Origin: Takifugu bimaculatus
Taxonomy: Eukaryota > Chordata > Actinopteri > Tetraodontiformes > Tetraodontidae
NCBI GenBank assembly: GCA_004026145.2
Contig: CP034991.1
Span: 15,925,214-15,989,213, forward strand
Reading direction: 5' to 3'
Length of the DNA: 64,000 nt
In this document: one piece after another, positions 1 to 11,099 of the stretch
How positions within the stretch are numbered: position 1 is the first letter of the stretch
Layout: each line of letters begins with the position of its first letter
Program-made: the position numbers and the translations under genes
Notes under the pieces: generated by a model
Database searches by the model: none
What the model was told of the DNA's origin: nothing
Seen by the model: only the letters and a program-made list of their open reading frames with translations

Positions 1-835
1 CAGTATCTGACTGAGCGCTGAAAATATCAACATGTTTTTATTACACCACAGTCTATTGCTCTCGCTAAGATGAAACCAGCTGCCTCTTTTAAACTTTAGT
101 TAAGAGGATGTTTTTATGTTTGCTATGAACCACCTCTACCAAATTACCTACAGGAATCCAACATCAGACTTGAAAGAGATTTGGTGATAGATATAGTTTA
201 GTCATACTAAATATAAACATCAGTTTCTATTTTAAGAGTTACTACTGCGGGAGTCACAGAACCTCCCTAACCTAACCCTAATCCAAAATAATCAGCAACA
301 GAAAGGCAAAATGCAACAGCAGTGCTCATGATCTGAAGTAAATTAACTTTCATTAAAACAGTATTTCTGCTTTTATTGATCATTGATGTACTTGTTCACC
401 TGCAGTTGAAGATGTGCCCGTTGTTGTGAGTTGTCACCATTTCCTGACTCATTGAACTGAACTCACCTGATTCTTCTTGCTCCTGTCCCCAGTCTGAACC
501 AGTTACCAAGAGCATATGTGCTTATGAAGTGTTTACAGAGTGGTGTCAACACATCATGATGTTGGATTGTGATAATAGTTTGGCCCCTTTTGCTGCAAAG
601 TGTGTACCCATAACTAATAAGATTTCAGCAATCAGCTTGTATTGCCCTTGCTTATTTGTACCCCAGTACAAAAATTCCACATGTCCTCAGAGAATCTGAC
701 ACACATTTTCAGCAGCAGTGCTATATTACAACCAGAGAAGGTCAAACACACTGGGAGGGTTGTGGTGTGAACTGGGCTACTGAATGCACACAAACTGACT
801 CCATGTGTAACAGAAAAGAGCAGAACTGCTCTGAC
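1..835. other. Intergenic stretch, no gene seen
   Basis: I see no convincing coding or RNA gene here; the short reading frames lack recognisable domains. At 265-284 there is a short degenerate telomere-like run (CCCTAA, CCTAA, CCCTAA) of three units. The right edge is the 5-bp target duplication CTGAC (831-835) of the adjacent LTR. Confidence 0.6.
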
Positions 836-1561
836 TGACAGGTGCAATTTGGACCCAAATGCAGCACTCTGGAAAGCTGGACCGTGGTAATGACTTATTA
901 ACACACGGGCAAACAGGAACTCAGGCAGACAAGGAAACACAGGAAATAGTCCGTTCTTCAGGATCAGGGCCCGCACAAAGTCTATGGATCGCAGGCTTGC
1001 GGAGTGGGTCGAGCAGAGCCGGAACGCGGAACCAAGGGGGAAGGACGTAAATCCTCGGAACCGTGCAGTTCCGCTGACAGCGCGCAGTAGTGACAGAAAG
1101 GGGCTTACAGGAGATGAGGCTGACGATGTAGCTGAGCAGACTGGGGACAAGCAGCAGCGAAGTTGGGGCCAGGCGGAGAAGTCAAAACCAGGTGAGCAGA
1201 CAGGAACCAGAAACGCTGAGGCAGAAGTCACAGTCAGGGGCAGAAAGCAGGTAGGTTGTCCAGGGAACAGGCGAGGCAGGCAGAACGAGGACAGGCAGGG
1301 TCGGTAACAGGTAATCCAGCAGGGAAATAACGCTGGAAAGTGTCACATCGAAGCAGAAGGACAATCTGGCAAAGACTGAGAGTGCAGGGGAGGCTTATAA
1401 GCAGGGCTGATTGGGAATAAGCTGCAGCTGTGCTTGCAGGTGAGTGGAGCTGAGCTGATGGGGTGGGAGTGGCTGGCAGGTAGAGTGGAGCAGAGGCAGG
1501 GAGAGTGGAAAATTACTGGGGCAGAGGGACAGGAGGGAACTGGGGAAATGGGGCTGTGACA
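836..1561 (-). mobile_element. Solo LTR, copy A (LTR retrotransposon remnant)
   Basis: This 726-bp element begins with TG and ends with CA (right end TGTGACA) and is flanked by a perfect 5-bp direct repeat, CTGAC, at 831-835 and 1562-1566. TG...CA ends with a 4-6 bp duplication are the hallmark of LTR insertion. Two relatives lie at 24370-25016 and 56504-56918. Read on the minus strand it has a TATA-like TTATAA (1395-1400) upstream and a degenerate polyadenylation signal near 888, as expected for U3-R-U5. No internal gag-pol or second LTR is present, so it is a solo LTR. The long minus-strand frames across it have no retroviral protein similarity I recognise. The superfamily cannot be assigned from the LTR alone. 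Confidence 0.75.
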
Positions 1562-1566
1562 CTGAC

Positions 1567-4140
1567 AGCTGCACCCACATGGAAAAAATAAAAGAACAAA
1601 TGAGATAAAATACATAGTCTTTTCATTCGTCTTTATTTTAGGCTTGCCCTCATGTAATAGTATAGATATCATGCACTTGATGGAAGGATGGCGATATTGT
1701 AGAGAACCCAGAAAGCCCAAGGCCAAAAAGATTTTCCTCCTTTTCACCATCCAAAGGATGTAAAAGATTCTGTTGGACCCTGATTGTCCTGACTGTCTCC
1801 ACCAGTTGTGTGCCACCCCACAACCCTTTCCTCCCACTGTGTCTCCTGTCCTCTTGTCTCCTGTTTTTTTTATCATATACTAAGTTTGATCTGCTCCAGC
1901 TGTTCCTGTTGCCTTTCAAATATGCCGCAGTGTCAGATGTTTATCACTGAAAAGAAGCTGATGGTTGATAAAATATTGGCTCCCATGTGATATACACACG
2001 GAGTATTTATGTTGAAATGTCTTGGTGCAGAATTTCAACTCTCAGTCATCCATAAAGTTAAATCTCATCCTGCAATTCATCATGCATGTGTATAGGTACA
2101 GTGCTTATAATATCTTATATTACCTCATGTCTTCAGCATTTAGCTAAATGGGCCATTCAGACCTGTTTTCAGCAGAAAAGTGTAAAATTTGAGGCAACAC
2201 AAAGTTCCAATGCTAATGAAATAAAATCATTAAATATATGTTTAAAACTTTGTCCTTTGTGCAAAGGAAGCTCCCTCACAGGTTCAGATTATGTTAATCC
2301 ATCCCTTCAGTGTATTAGAATGCTAAATGAGGGCTTAGCTACATGTCTAAGATTTGAATTCACAAATCTGGAGGATTAAAAATTAGACATTTTTAGTTCA
2401 GGGATTTGGATGTTGAAAAGAACTCCATGTTAATGCCAGAGCAAATAATTGTATATACAAATTAAAATTCAGTATGATGGCAGAAAATAATAGTGTGTGG
2501 GGTGAGGGGTGGGGGGCAGGTGGAAATAGGTGTCTCAGTCACACAGTAACGGCGAAACAAAAACATGAAAGAATGAATCCAGACAGGTTGGACTGATGAA
2601 AACTCTGTCTGGAACAAGACTACACACCAGTGTGTGACCAAGAGGTCTGCAGATTTCTTACTGGGTGGGCTGCATGTTTAGTGAGCAAAGACGCTGGTAT
2701 TTTGCCTCTCCAGGGGCCTGTTACAGAAGACACAATGTGGAAAAAATGCGTTCCAGATTTTCTACCGAGCAAGTAAAATGTGACATAATTCCCAACTCTA
2801 AGAGAACTGCAGTTAAATAAAGAGGAAACTAGAAATAAGCTCAGTGTGTTCTAATATATTGAAATGGTTTTCAACCTGGTGTGATACAATGGTGTGTGAT
2901 TGCCTAGAATGCTTATAAGTGTTCCTGCAGTATGTATTATGTGAAATGATCTACCACTGCAGAAGCTCAAGTCAGCCATCTGGCAGTAAGCACGGATTAA
3001 ATCAAACGGGATGATTTGCAAAGTTATCTGACCCAGATGTGCCAGTTTGCCCACAGTCTGCGCGGTTCTGCACACCCTGGTAATTTATGGAGGAACGTGG
3101 TGCCGCCAATCTCACATGTGAATAATCGCTGTAGGTGAACATGAGTTGTAAATACAATCCAACGACAGCATAACTGGTGCAGACGGAATTGGCTTTTTAT
3201 ATTGTAGCTGTATTTCTGCCTAATTCTGCTTAGAGAAGCACAGGTCAAAGTTCACAGAAGAAGACCACACTTGCATGAGTAACAAGCAGGGAAAAAGTCT
3301 CAATCCATAAAATATTACTAAAGGACAAAACAAGCTATAGCATGACTGATATCTCCAAAGAACAAACACAAAAAACTACGACAACATTCTGAATGCAGTG
3401 AGGATGGCTCCAGCTGAGAAGAAAACAATAACTTTGCATTGTTAATGGCATAATAAAAATGGAAAAAGATTATTAGTGCAATGTTATTATATTATTCAGA
3501 AAGGTTTTGGTGTAATACTCTACATTTAATTTCTTACCAAATATGGATTTTTTTGGCTTGATAAAAGAATCATAAATGGAAAAAAAACAATATTTTTTCT
3601 TTTTCTTTTCTTTTCTTTTTTTTTTTTTTACTAATCTTTGTATTCAGTGTAGAGCAAAGTATGTGTTTTGTCAAAGATGTGCTAATTCTTTTGTAGTTCT
3701 GAGTGAGAATTTCTCCAGGGACAACAGCTGAAGACACAACAGCGTCCCAGTAACCTAAATTTTGAAAATAGTGTGTCTATACTATATATAGTCTGCCTTG
3801 CAATGATAAATAGATCAGTGGCGCATTGAAACGATTAATTGGATTTTTTTCCCAGTAATATATTTGACCATAGAATTTAATTTAAACTATATGTTTGAGC
3901 TACAATTACATATATAACACATATAACTGAACTGAATAGTTAATATAAAAAAGGGTTGAACAGTTTTTCATCAAAAATGGAATAAAAGTGTAAATATGTT
4001 AAATTAGTCTCTAAATGTACTACCGTTAATTTAATAATAACAATAATTTAAATAATAATGTAGTAAAGTATAATCTCAGAGGATAAGGATGAGACCACAA
4101 GAGGGTCCAGTCAAGGTCAGTCACATCTGAGAACAGTCTG
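1567..4140. other. Intergenic stretch, nothing recognised
   Basis: AT-rich sequence with pyrimidine and poly-T runs (about 3590-3630). No domain-bearing reading frame, tRNA-like fold or repeat border was recognised. All open frames are under 100 codons and look random. Confidence 0.5.
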
Positions 4141-4164
4141 GCAGCATATCTAGCAGATCTATGA

Positions 4165-4318
4165 AATATGGATGGATTGAGAGATGGATGGATGAATGAT
4201 GGTTAGACAGAAGGATCGATAAATTGATGGATGTTTTATGGTTGGATGATATATGAATGAATTGATGGTTGAAGGTGTATATATATATAGGGTTAGGGTT
4301 ATATAAATATATATATAT
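4165..4318. repeat. Degenerate ATGG repeat followed by TA-rich tail
   Basis: Imperfect ATGG/GATG units run to about 4270 and pass into TATATA tracts around AGGGTTAGGGTTA (4289-4301). The TA tract directly abuts the 3' end of the minus-strand LINE that begins at 4317, so part of it may be that element's own 3' tail. Confidence 0.6.
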
Positions 4319-4590
4319 AAAATCTCTTCCTCGCCCTGCTGGGCGGTGCCTTCTTCCTTCAGACTCGGGTCCTCTACCAGATTCCTGGGAATCTGAGGGT
4401 TCTGCGCAGGATCTTAGCTGTTCCTAGGACTGCGCTCTTCTGGACAGGGATCTCTGATGTGGTTCCTGGTATCTGTTGGAACCATCTACTCAGGTTGGGT
4501 GTTACTGCCCCTAGTGTCCCAATCACTACTGGGACCACTTTTGCCTTCATGCCCCACATTCTCTCCATCTCCTCCTTCAGGCCCTTGGTA

Positions 4591-6085
4591 TAGAGCTGGT
4601 AGAGCTGACTGCTGGCCACCAACCCTTAACTTTCTCCACTACTGATGTCAGAGCGGAACTGAGCAGGATCAATCCACACAAAGCTGCGGGCCCCGATGGC
4701 ATCCCTGGACGCGTGCTCAGAACTTGTGCTGCGGATTTAGCAGGGGTCCTGACGGACTTATTCAATCTATCCCTGGCTCATGCAGTTGTGGCGACCTGCT
4801 TCAAATCCACCTCCATCGTGCCAGTACCAAAACATTCCACCCCGGCTTGTCTCAATGACTATCGTCCAGTAGCACTCACTCCCATCATAACAAAGTGCTT
4901 AGAGCAGCTGGTCTTGGCACAACTCAAATCCTGTCTCCCCCCAACCCTGGACCCCCATCAGTACGCCTATCGTAAGAACAGGAGCACAGAAGATGCAGTC
5001 TCCACAGCACTGCACTCTGTCCTCTCTCACCTGGACAATAAAGACACATACGCCCGAATGCTGTTCATAGACTTCAGTTCAGCATTTAACGCTGTCATCC
5101 CCTCCAAGCTGGTAACCAAACTCAGGGACCTGGGCATCAGCATCTCCATCTGCAACTGGTTATTGGACTTTCTGACCAATAGACCACAACATGTGCGGCT
5201 AGATCATCACTGCTCCCCTACCCTCACTGTAAACACCGGAGTACCACAAGGCTGTGTGATGAGCCCATTCCTCTACTCCCTTTTCACCCACGACTGCAGA
5301 GCTCTGTATGGTTCCAACACCATCATCAAGTTCGCAGATGACACCACGGTGATTGGCCTCATCAAGGATAACGATGAGTCAGCTTACAGGGAGGAGGTGG
5401 ACCGTTTAGCTACGTGGTGCCACAACAACAACCTGCTGCTCAACACCAATAAAACTAAAGAACTCGTCCTGAACTTCAGGAGGAAGACGGACATCCATCC
5501 ACCCATCCACATCAACGGAGCAGCGGTGGAGCGTGTGTCCAGCTTCAAATTCCTGGGGATCCACCTCTCACAGGACCTCACCTGGACGACTAACTGCTCC
5601 AGTTTGGTGAAGAAGGCTCCCTGCTGAACTCCGACCCCTCACACTTTACCTCCCTTCAGGCACAATAACCCCGTCTGGACTGACTGATTGTACATTCACG
5701 CTATTTGCACTGACTACATCTGTTACAATAATTGCACTATTTACATCTGTTATTTGCACTATTTACATCTGTTATTTGCACTACCCACATCCGGTTACTT
5801 GCACTGCTTTCCATACTTTGCACATCAGCACCATAGTTACAGCCTGTATATATATTTATCTTGGTTGCAAAGACTTTTATATATCCTTTACATATCTGTG
5901 AACTCTGTAAATACAAACATATAGATTGATATCATAAACATATATCATTGTGTGTATTTATTGTATATACCCATCACAGTTTTATTCGCTACCTAAGCAC
6001 TTCTGGTTGGATGCTAACTGCATTTTGTTGCCTTGTACTTGTGACATGTGTAATGACAATAAAGTTGAATCTAATCTAAATCTAA
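4591..6085 (+). mobile_element. L2-type LINE fragment nested in the R4-like LINE
   Basis: The minus-strand R4-like reading frame is interrupted between the codons for its EHEKLEK and GLKEEMER segments. The intact junction can be seen in the second copy near 8600, which places the insertion at 4591-6085. The insert is a 5'-truncated, internally deleted LINE in the opposite orientation, with an RT frame (4644-5627), a 3' UTR of TTTGCACT/TTTACATCTG repeats (about 5700-5830) and a terminal AATAAAGTTGAATCTAATC-type tail (6058-6085). The tail of short repeats is typical of L2/CR1-group retrotransposons. Confidence 0.8.
4644..5627 (+). pseudogene. L2-type LINE reverse transcriptase (partial)
   Basis: An uninterrupted frame of about 328 codons, starting before any ATG, covers the RT domain: NPHKAAGPDGIPGRVL (fingers), LNDYRPVALTPIITKC, AYRKNRSTEDAV, MLFIDFSSAFN (first catalytic aspartate), TGVPQGCVMSPFLYSL, FADDT (catalytic DD box) and FKFLGIHL. 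It stops after SSLVKKAPC, where family members normally continue for over 100 residues, so the C-terminus is deleted. The endonuclease is lost by 5' truncation. It is a LINE fossil, not a host gene. Confidence 0.85.
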
Positions 6086-6590
6086 TTTCTCCAGCTTCTC
6101 GTGTTCCTTCTTCCTGGTGTTGCTATCACTTGGGATTGCTACATCTATCACCACCACTGTATTCCAGTGTTTATCCACCACCACTATGTCAGTCTGGTTG
6201 GCCACCACCATCTTGTCAGTCTGGATCTGAAAGTCCCACAGGACCTTGGCCTGCTTGTTCTCCAGCACTTTCGGGGGTGTCTCCCACCTGGACCCTGGGA
6301 CCTCCAGTCCATACTCAGTGCAGATGTTCCTGTACACTATGCCAGCCACCTGGTTATGCCCCTCCATGTATGCCTTGCCTGCTAGCATCTCGCACCCTGC
6401 TGTAATGTGCTGGACTGTCTCAGGGGCATCTCCACACAGTCTGTACCTGGGGTCTTGTGTGGTATGGTAGACCCTGGCCTCTATTGCTCTGGTGTGCAGG
6501 GCCTGTTCTTGTGCAGCCATGAGTAGTGCCTCTGTGCTGTCCTTTCCTCGTCCTCATCAAGCAGACTAGTTATGCTGATTCCTGTGTAGT
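6086..6590 (-). pseudogene. Zinc-knuckle and endonuclease region of the R4-like LINE (split)
   Basis: The minus-strand frame from 6520 to 6086 encodes a C-x2-C/H-rich knuckle (YRLCGDAPETVQHITAGCEML) followed by the putative restriction-like endonuclease core (QTDIVVVDKHWNTVVVIDVA). It breaks off at EHEKLEK where the L2 fragment 4591-6085 is inserted. The remaining C-terminus resumes at 4590 with GLKEEMERMWGMK and ends at a stop at 4374. Confidence 0.65.
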
Positions 6591-6599
6591 TTTTCTGCT

Positions 6600-7011
6600 C
6601 CCCCCCCCCCATTCATTTACAGGTATCGCCGCCTTCGGAGCTGCATGATGACCTCCGGCCCCGCTGACCCGTTGTATAGTGTATTTTTTTGTGTGTTTCT
6701 GTGCTCTGTGCCTCGCCTCTCCTCTCCTCTCCTCTCCTCTCCTCTCCTCTCCTCTCCTCTCCTCTCCTCTCCTTCTCCTTCTCCTTCTCCTCTCCTCTCC
6801 TCTCCTCTCCTCTCCTCTTCCCCCTCCTTCTCCTTCTCCTCTCCTCTCCCCAGCTGGCCATCAGCAGGAGGATCCCCCTACATGAGCCTGGTCCTGCTCA
6901 AGGTTTCTTCCTGTTAAAGAGGAGTTTTTCCTTGCCACTTTTGCTTTTCTGGGGTTAGGCCCTGGGATTCTGGAAAGCGCCTTGAAACAATTTTGATTGT
7001 ATAAGACACTA

Positions 7012-7042
<31 letters not shown>

Positions 7043-7051
7043 TTTGATTTA
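6600..7051 (+). mobile_element. L2-type LINE 3' UTR with CTCTC repeat, nested in the R4-like LINE
   Basis: This segment contains an extended (CTCTC)n/CTTCTC tract (about 6713-6848), a conserved block (GGCCATCAGCAGGAGGATCC ... CTGGTCCTGCTCAAGGTTTC) and a 3' end AATAAAGATTGATTT followed by GATTT repeats (to 7051). The same arrangement recurs at 22790-23004, 33135-33365 (reverse) and 57187-57718. There it is joined to the C-terminus of an L2-type RT, so all are tails of one LINE family. R4-like sequence continues on both sides. A poly-C run lies at its left edge (6601-6610). Confidence 0.75.
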
Positions 7052-7497
7052 ATATGTTTTCTCAATATCAGCCACTTCCTCAATTTGTCGGTGGTACACT
7101 CCATTCATGGGCTTGTTCTTCCATGAACCCCTCAGGTTCCTCCTCCTTGGTGGGCTTTTGTTGCCTGAGGCACTTCACTCAGCAGTGGGTCAGTGGGGGC
7201 CATCTTCTTGATGTACTCCTGGAGGCTTGTTGTTTCCTCCTGGACAGTAGTTCGGACACTTACTAGTCCGCGGCCCCCTTTCTTTCGCTTTGTGTACAGG
7301 CTCAGGACACTGGACTTAGGGTGAAACCCTCCGTGCATGGTGAGGAGCTTCCTTGTCTTGATGTCAGTGGCTTGTATCTCTTCCAGTGGCCAGGGTATTA
7401 TGCCAGCAGGGTATCTGATTACTGGCAGGGCGAAGGTGTTTATGGCCTGGATCTTATGCTTACCATTCAGCTGACTTTTCAGGACCTGTCTTAACCT

Positions 7498-8513
7498 CTA
7501 TAGGTATTTGGCTGTGGCTGACTTTCTAGCTGCCTCCTCATGGTTACCATTTGCCTGCGGGATCCCCAGGTATTTGTAACTGTTCTGCACATCTGTGATA
7601 TTACCTTCAGGTAGTTCAACCCCATCAGTTGTGATCACCTTTCCTCTTCTAGATATCATCCGCCCACAATTGTCTAGCCCGAATGACATCCTGATGTCCT
7701 TGCCGTAGATCCTAGTGAGGTGAATCAAAGAGTCGATGTCACGCTCGTTCTTGGCATACAGCTTGATGTCATCCATGTAAAGGAGGTGGCTGACGGTTGT
7801 TCCACTTGAGAACTGGTACCCATAGCCACTCTTGGTGATGATCTGGCTGAGGGGGTTTAAGCCTATGCAGAACAGCAGGGGGGAAAGAGCATCTCCTCGA
7901 TATATGCCACATCTGATGCTCACCCGTGCAATTGGCTTTGAGTTGGCCTTCAGAGTCGTGTTCCACAGCTTCATGGAGTTCTTGATGAACTCTCTTAGTG
8001 TCCGTTGATGTTATACAGCTTTAGGCACTCCATTATCCATGTGTATGGCATTGAGTCATAGGCTTTCTTGTAATCAATCCAGGCAGTGCACAGGTTGGTG
8101 TGCCGTGTCCTACAGTCCTGGGTGATTGCCCTGTCAACCAGTAGCTGGTGCTTGGCACCTCTGGTGTTGTTGCCTATGCCTTTCTGTGCTCTGATCTTGT
8201 ATTGATCCATGTGCCTGCTGCTCTTAGCTGCTATGATGCCTGATAGGAGCTTCCATGTGGTGCTGAGGCAGGTTATGGGCCAGTAGTTGGACGGTATTGT
8301 GCCCTTCTGGGGGTCCTTCATTATGAGGACTGTCCTGCCTTGGGTTAGCCACTCTGGGTAGTCCCCTGATGTTAGCAGCTGGTTCATCTGTGCTGCCAGG
8401 TGTTCATGGAGTGCAGTCAGCTTCTTAAGCCAGTAGGCGTAGATCTTATCGGGCCCTGGTGCTGTCCAGCTCTTCATTTTGGACACTCTTGTTTGGATGT
8501 CTGCTAAGGTCAT
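7498..8513 (-). pseudogene. Reverse transcriptase domain of the R4-like LINE (broken)
   Basis: Two minus-strand open segments (8513-7995 and 7974-7498) together cover most of a non-LTR reverse transcriptase. The first has the GPDKI fingers motif, an ITCLSTTWKLLSGI block and a YKKAYDSMP catalytic block; the second has CGIYRGDALSPLLFCIGLNPL followed by the active-site box YMDD (SHLLYMDDIKLYA). A stop after NINGH at about 7995 and a frame change separate them, so no functional polymerase can be made. Similarity to this LINE type continues downstream to about 7060 (residues such as SLYTKRKKGGRGLVSV near 7270). Confidence 0.75.
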
Positions 8514-8564
8514 GACTACTGGGTCTTGTTCTGGGAGTTGGCTGTGCTCAGTCTGTAGGTCTCA

Positions 8565-8878
8565 AGTGATAGCAACATCAGGAATAAGGAACACGAGAAG
8601 CTGGAGAAATACCAAGGGCTGAAGGAGGAGATGGAGAGAATGTGGGGCATGAAGGCAACAGTGGTCCCCGTAGTAATTGGGACACTAGGGGCAGTAACAC
8701 CCAACCTGAGTAGATGGCTCCAACAGATACCAGGAACCACATCAGAGATCTCTGTCCAGAAGAGCGCAGTCCTAGGAACAACTAAGATCCTGCGTAGAAC
8801 CCTCAGACTCCCAGGCCTCCGGTAGAGGACCCGAGTCTGAAGGAAGGAGGCACCGCCCAGGAGGGCGAGGAAGAGATT
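8565..8878 (+). mobile_element. Second R4-like LINE 3' fragment, head-to-head with the first
   Basis: On the plus strand this encodes the end of the endonuclease region (SDSNIRNKEHEKLEKYQGL ... ILRRTLRLPGLR, stop near 8825) followed by the same 3' UTR as 4317-4590. By eye the two copies differ at only about a dozen positions over some 290 bp. Both end in TTTTATATATA. It starts exactly where the minus-strand element's sequence runs out (about 8564), giving inverted arms around a 4-kb core. Confidence 0.75.
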
Positions 8879-9242
8879 TTATATATATATATATATGTAT
8901 GTATATGATGGATAAAAGGATGGAGATGATACATAGGTGATGAATTAGTGATGGATGGATGGATGGATGGGTGGATGGATGGATGGATGGCTCGATGGAT
9001 AAATGGCTCGATGGATAAATGGATGTGGATAGATAATGGATGGATGGATGGATGGATGGATGGATGGATGGATGGATGGATGGATGGATGGATGGATGGA
9101 CAAATGGGTCAATGGATAAATGGATGTAAATAGATAATGGACAGATGGATGGATGGATGGATGGAAGGATGATGGATAGAAGAATGGATAGATGGATGTT
9201 GATAGATAATGGATGGATGGATGGATGGATGGATGGATGGTT
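8879..9242. repeat. TA tract and long interrupted GGAT/ATGG tetranucleotide array
   Basis: A (TA)n tract (8879-8897) is followed by arrays of ATGG (8951-8990, 9036-9100, 9145-9163, 9208-9240) separated by GATAAATGGCTC-type interruptions that themselves recur. The long frames across it (methionine, aspartate, glycine, tryptophan on one strand; serine, isoleucine, histidine, proline on the other) are artefacts of the tetranucleotide. Confidence 0.9.
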
Positions 9243-9244
9243 TA

Positions 9245-10660
9245 GGAGTGTTATAATCTGTTTTGCTGTGGACGCTGTGCGTTGCCAGTTGTGTGACACT
9301 AATCAGCAGCAGATCCATGGACAGCAGGGACACGGTGGACGTCTGTAATCATAAATGTAGGTCACTGTTCTTCATGCCTTCAGTGATTAAACGGAAACAT
9401 ACGATTTGCCATCTCCGCACTGATGAACTGCCCAGTTACACAACATTTGTATTTGCAGGCTGCGTGACTCAATATCCTTGGTCCCATGTCTTTGTTTGTG
9501 CCATGATTTGGACTTAGACGAGAGCAGAATGGATTAGTCAACTGTCAGTCAATCATATGTATGTTGGGGCATTCATGCAGGCCCACCATGCAACAATCCA
9601 GACAGATGGCCCATCACCGCCACACGTCTGCACCCCCACCCAGCCTAAACCAGGATCTCGGCTCTTGGTAAGAATGTGTAAGCTCCTTAGAATTTATTTT
9701 ATGCTCACTAATTTAGGTCTTTTCATCAATGTGATCCTGTCTTATTTTTACTACGAACACTGGCCAGAGTATGTAATTGTTGTAAATGATGATATTTTCT
9801 TGAAAAACAGGTGAAGTAATAATAACTAAAAGAAAACTCTTTCTACGGCATACCTACTCGTGGTCGTATTCTGGGCAGACCATGACATCAGGCGCACGGT
9901 GAGAGAGGCTGGACCACAACAGGTATCACTCTGATGCCTCCCTCACTTCTCGCAGGACTGACGCTCTGCTAGAACGAGGTAGACGCTTTTTCTTCTCACT
10001 CTGCAGTAGACTGTTGTGGACTTTGGGTTCCTATATTGTCTTTATTTCCCTTAATGTTCAGAATGTCAGCTTATTCCATGCATTAAAAAAGAGATTTTGA
10101 CCTAGAACTCAGGCACACATTAAAAAGAGAAATCGTAAGATGTTGAGTCTGCTGCAATATTAATGCCGTCATTTTTTTCTCTACAACCCACTTTTCCTTC
10201 TGCGTCTAATCACGCTGACAGGAAGAGGCTGTTTACTCAGAGCTGCTATTGATCCAAGTCCAAAGATGCTGCACAGATACAAATTTAGATTTACATTTAT
10301 GGTGGATGTCATCTTATCTACATATTTTAAGCTCTCCGGAAATTTAATGTTGAAAATTATTCTAAAGTCACTTTTTCCACATAGTTTGAGAATATGAGTG
10401 AGGATTTTACAAATGGTTAATCAACCCTGTGAAAGAACTGGTGGTTTAAGTATCTATACATGCAGCTCAGGTGAGCTGATGATGCTACAGAAATAAAAAC
10501 AATCTAAAGCGTCAACACAAAAGAGAAGCTATGAAAACTCTGCGATGATGACAAAATACATGATAATGAGGAAGGAAATGTATGCAAAACATAACAAAAT
10601 GTTTATTAAAGCAATTTATATAAGGTAAGCCAGCATATATTTATCATGAAACATTTCCAT
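9245..10660. other. Intergenic stretch, nothing recognised
   Basis: No domain-bearing frames, RNA genes or repeat borders were recognised. The frames around 9263-9517 and 9557-9814 are short and without protein similarity that I know. Confidence 0.5.
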
Positions 10661-10662
10661 GG

Positions 10663-10728
10663 ATGATTGATGGATGGATGGATGGATGGATGGATGGATG
10701 GATGGATGGATGGATGGATGGATGGATG
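10663..10728. repeat. (GATG)n tetranucleotide microsatellite
   Basis: About 15 near-perfect GATG units. Confidence 0.95.
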
Positions 10729-11032
10729 GGAAGGTCTCTTTGGGAAGGGGGGGCACATTTAGTTTTCAGTCCTACGTTGCTGTGAACATACTCAATGTTT
10801 TGGTGAGCAGCTGCTGAACTCTCCTGGTCTCTGTGCAGTGAGACCAGCGCTGCATTTCCCTGTTTTGGGTCTTGACCGTTGATGATTTTTGGGGGGTTCA
10901 CAGGTCAAACTGAAGCTCTAACGTCTGATGACTTTAGCACTGCTGAATTAGTGGCTCATTAGTGAAGTGAGGCTCTGGCTCAAAGTATCTACTGATCTGG
11001 CATCAGCTTGTCTGGGAACAGGATTAAGATCT

Positions 11033-11035
<3 letters not shown>

Positions 11036-11098
<63 letters not shown>
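11036..11098. repeat. (TG)n microsatellite
   Basis: About 31 uninterrupted TG units. Confidence 0.95.

Positions 11099-11099
<1 letters not shown>

Larger units (their letters stand above)
4317..8563 (-). mobile_element. R4/Dong/Rex6-like LINE, 5'-truncated, with two nested insertions
   Basis: Reading the minus strand from 8563 to 4317 gives, in order, a reverse transcriptase (8513-7498), a linker, a cysteine/histidine zinc-knuckle region (CGDAPETVQHITAGC, near 6430) and a C-terminal region resembling a restriction-like endonuclease (DIVVVDK...VVVIDVAIP). That order, with a C-terminal nuclease rather than an N-terminal APE nuclease, is characteristic of R2/R4-type LINEs; the KKEHEKLEKYQGLKEE...MW ending most resembles Dong/R4/Rex6, though the clade is my inference. 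The element is interrupted by an L2 3' UTR (about 6600-7051) and a larger L2 fragment (4591-6085). Stops and frameshifts make it inactive. Confidence 0.65.

Noticed and set aside
632..1231. 199-codon minus-strand frame as a gene
   Set aside because: It lies largely within solo LTR copy A and its flank and has no recognised domain.
4713..5627. 304-codon reverse-transcriptase frame as a host gene
   Set aside because: It is a truncated L2-type LINE fragment nested in another LINE.
8772..9348. Long frames rich in Ser-Ile-His-Pro and Met-Asp-Gly-Trp
   Set aside because: Pure artefacts of the ATGG tetranucleotide array.
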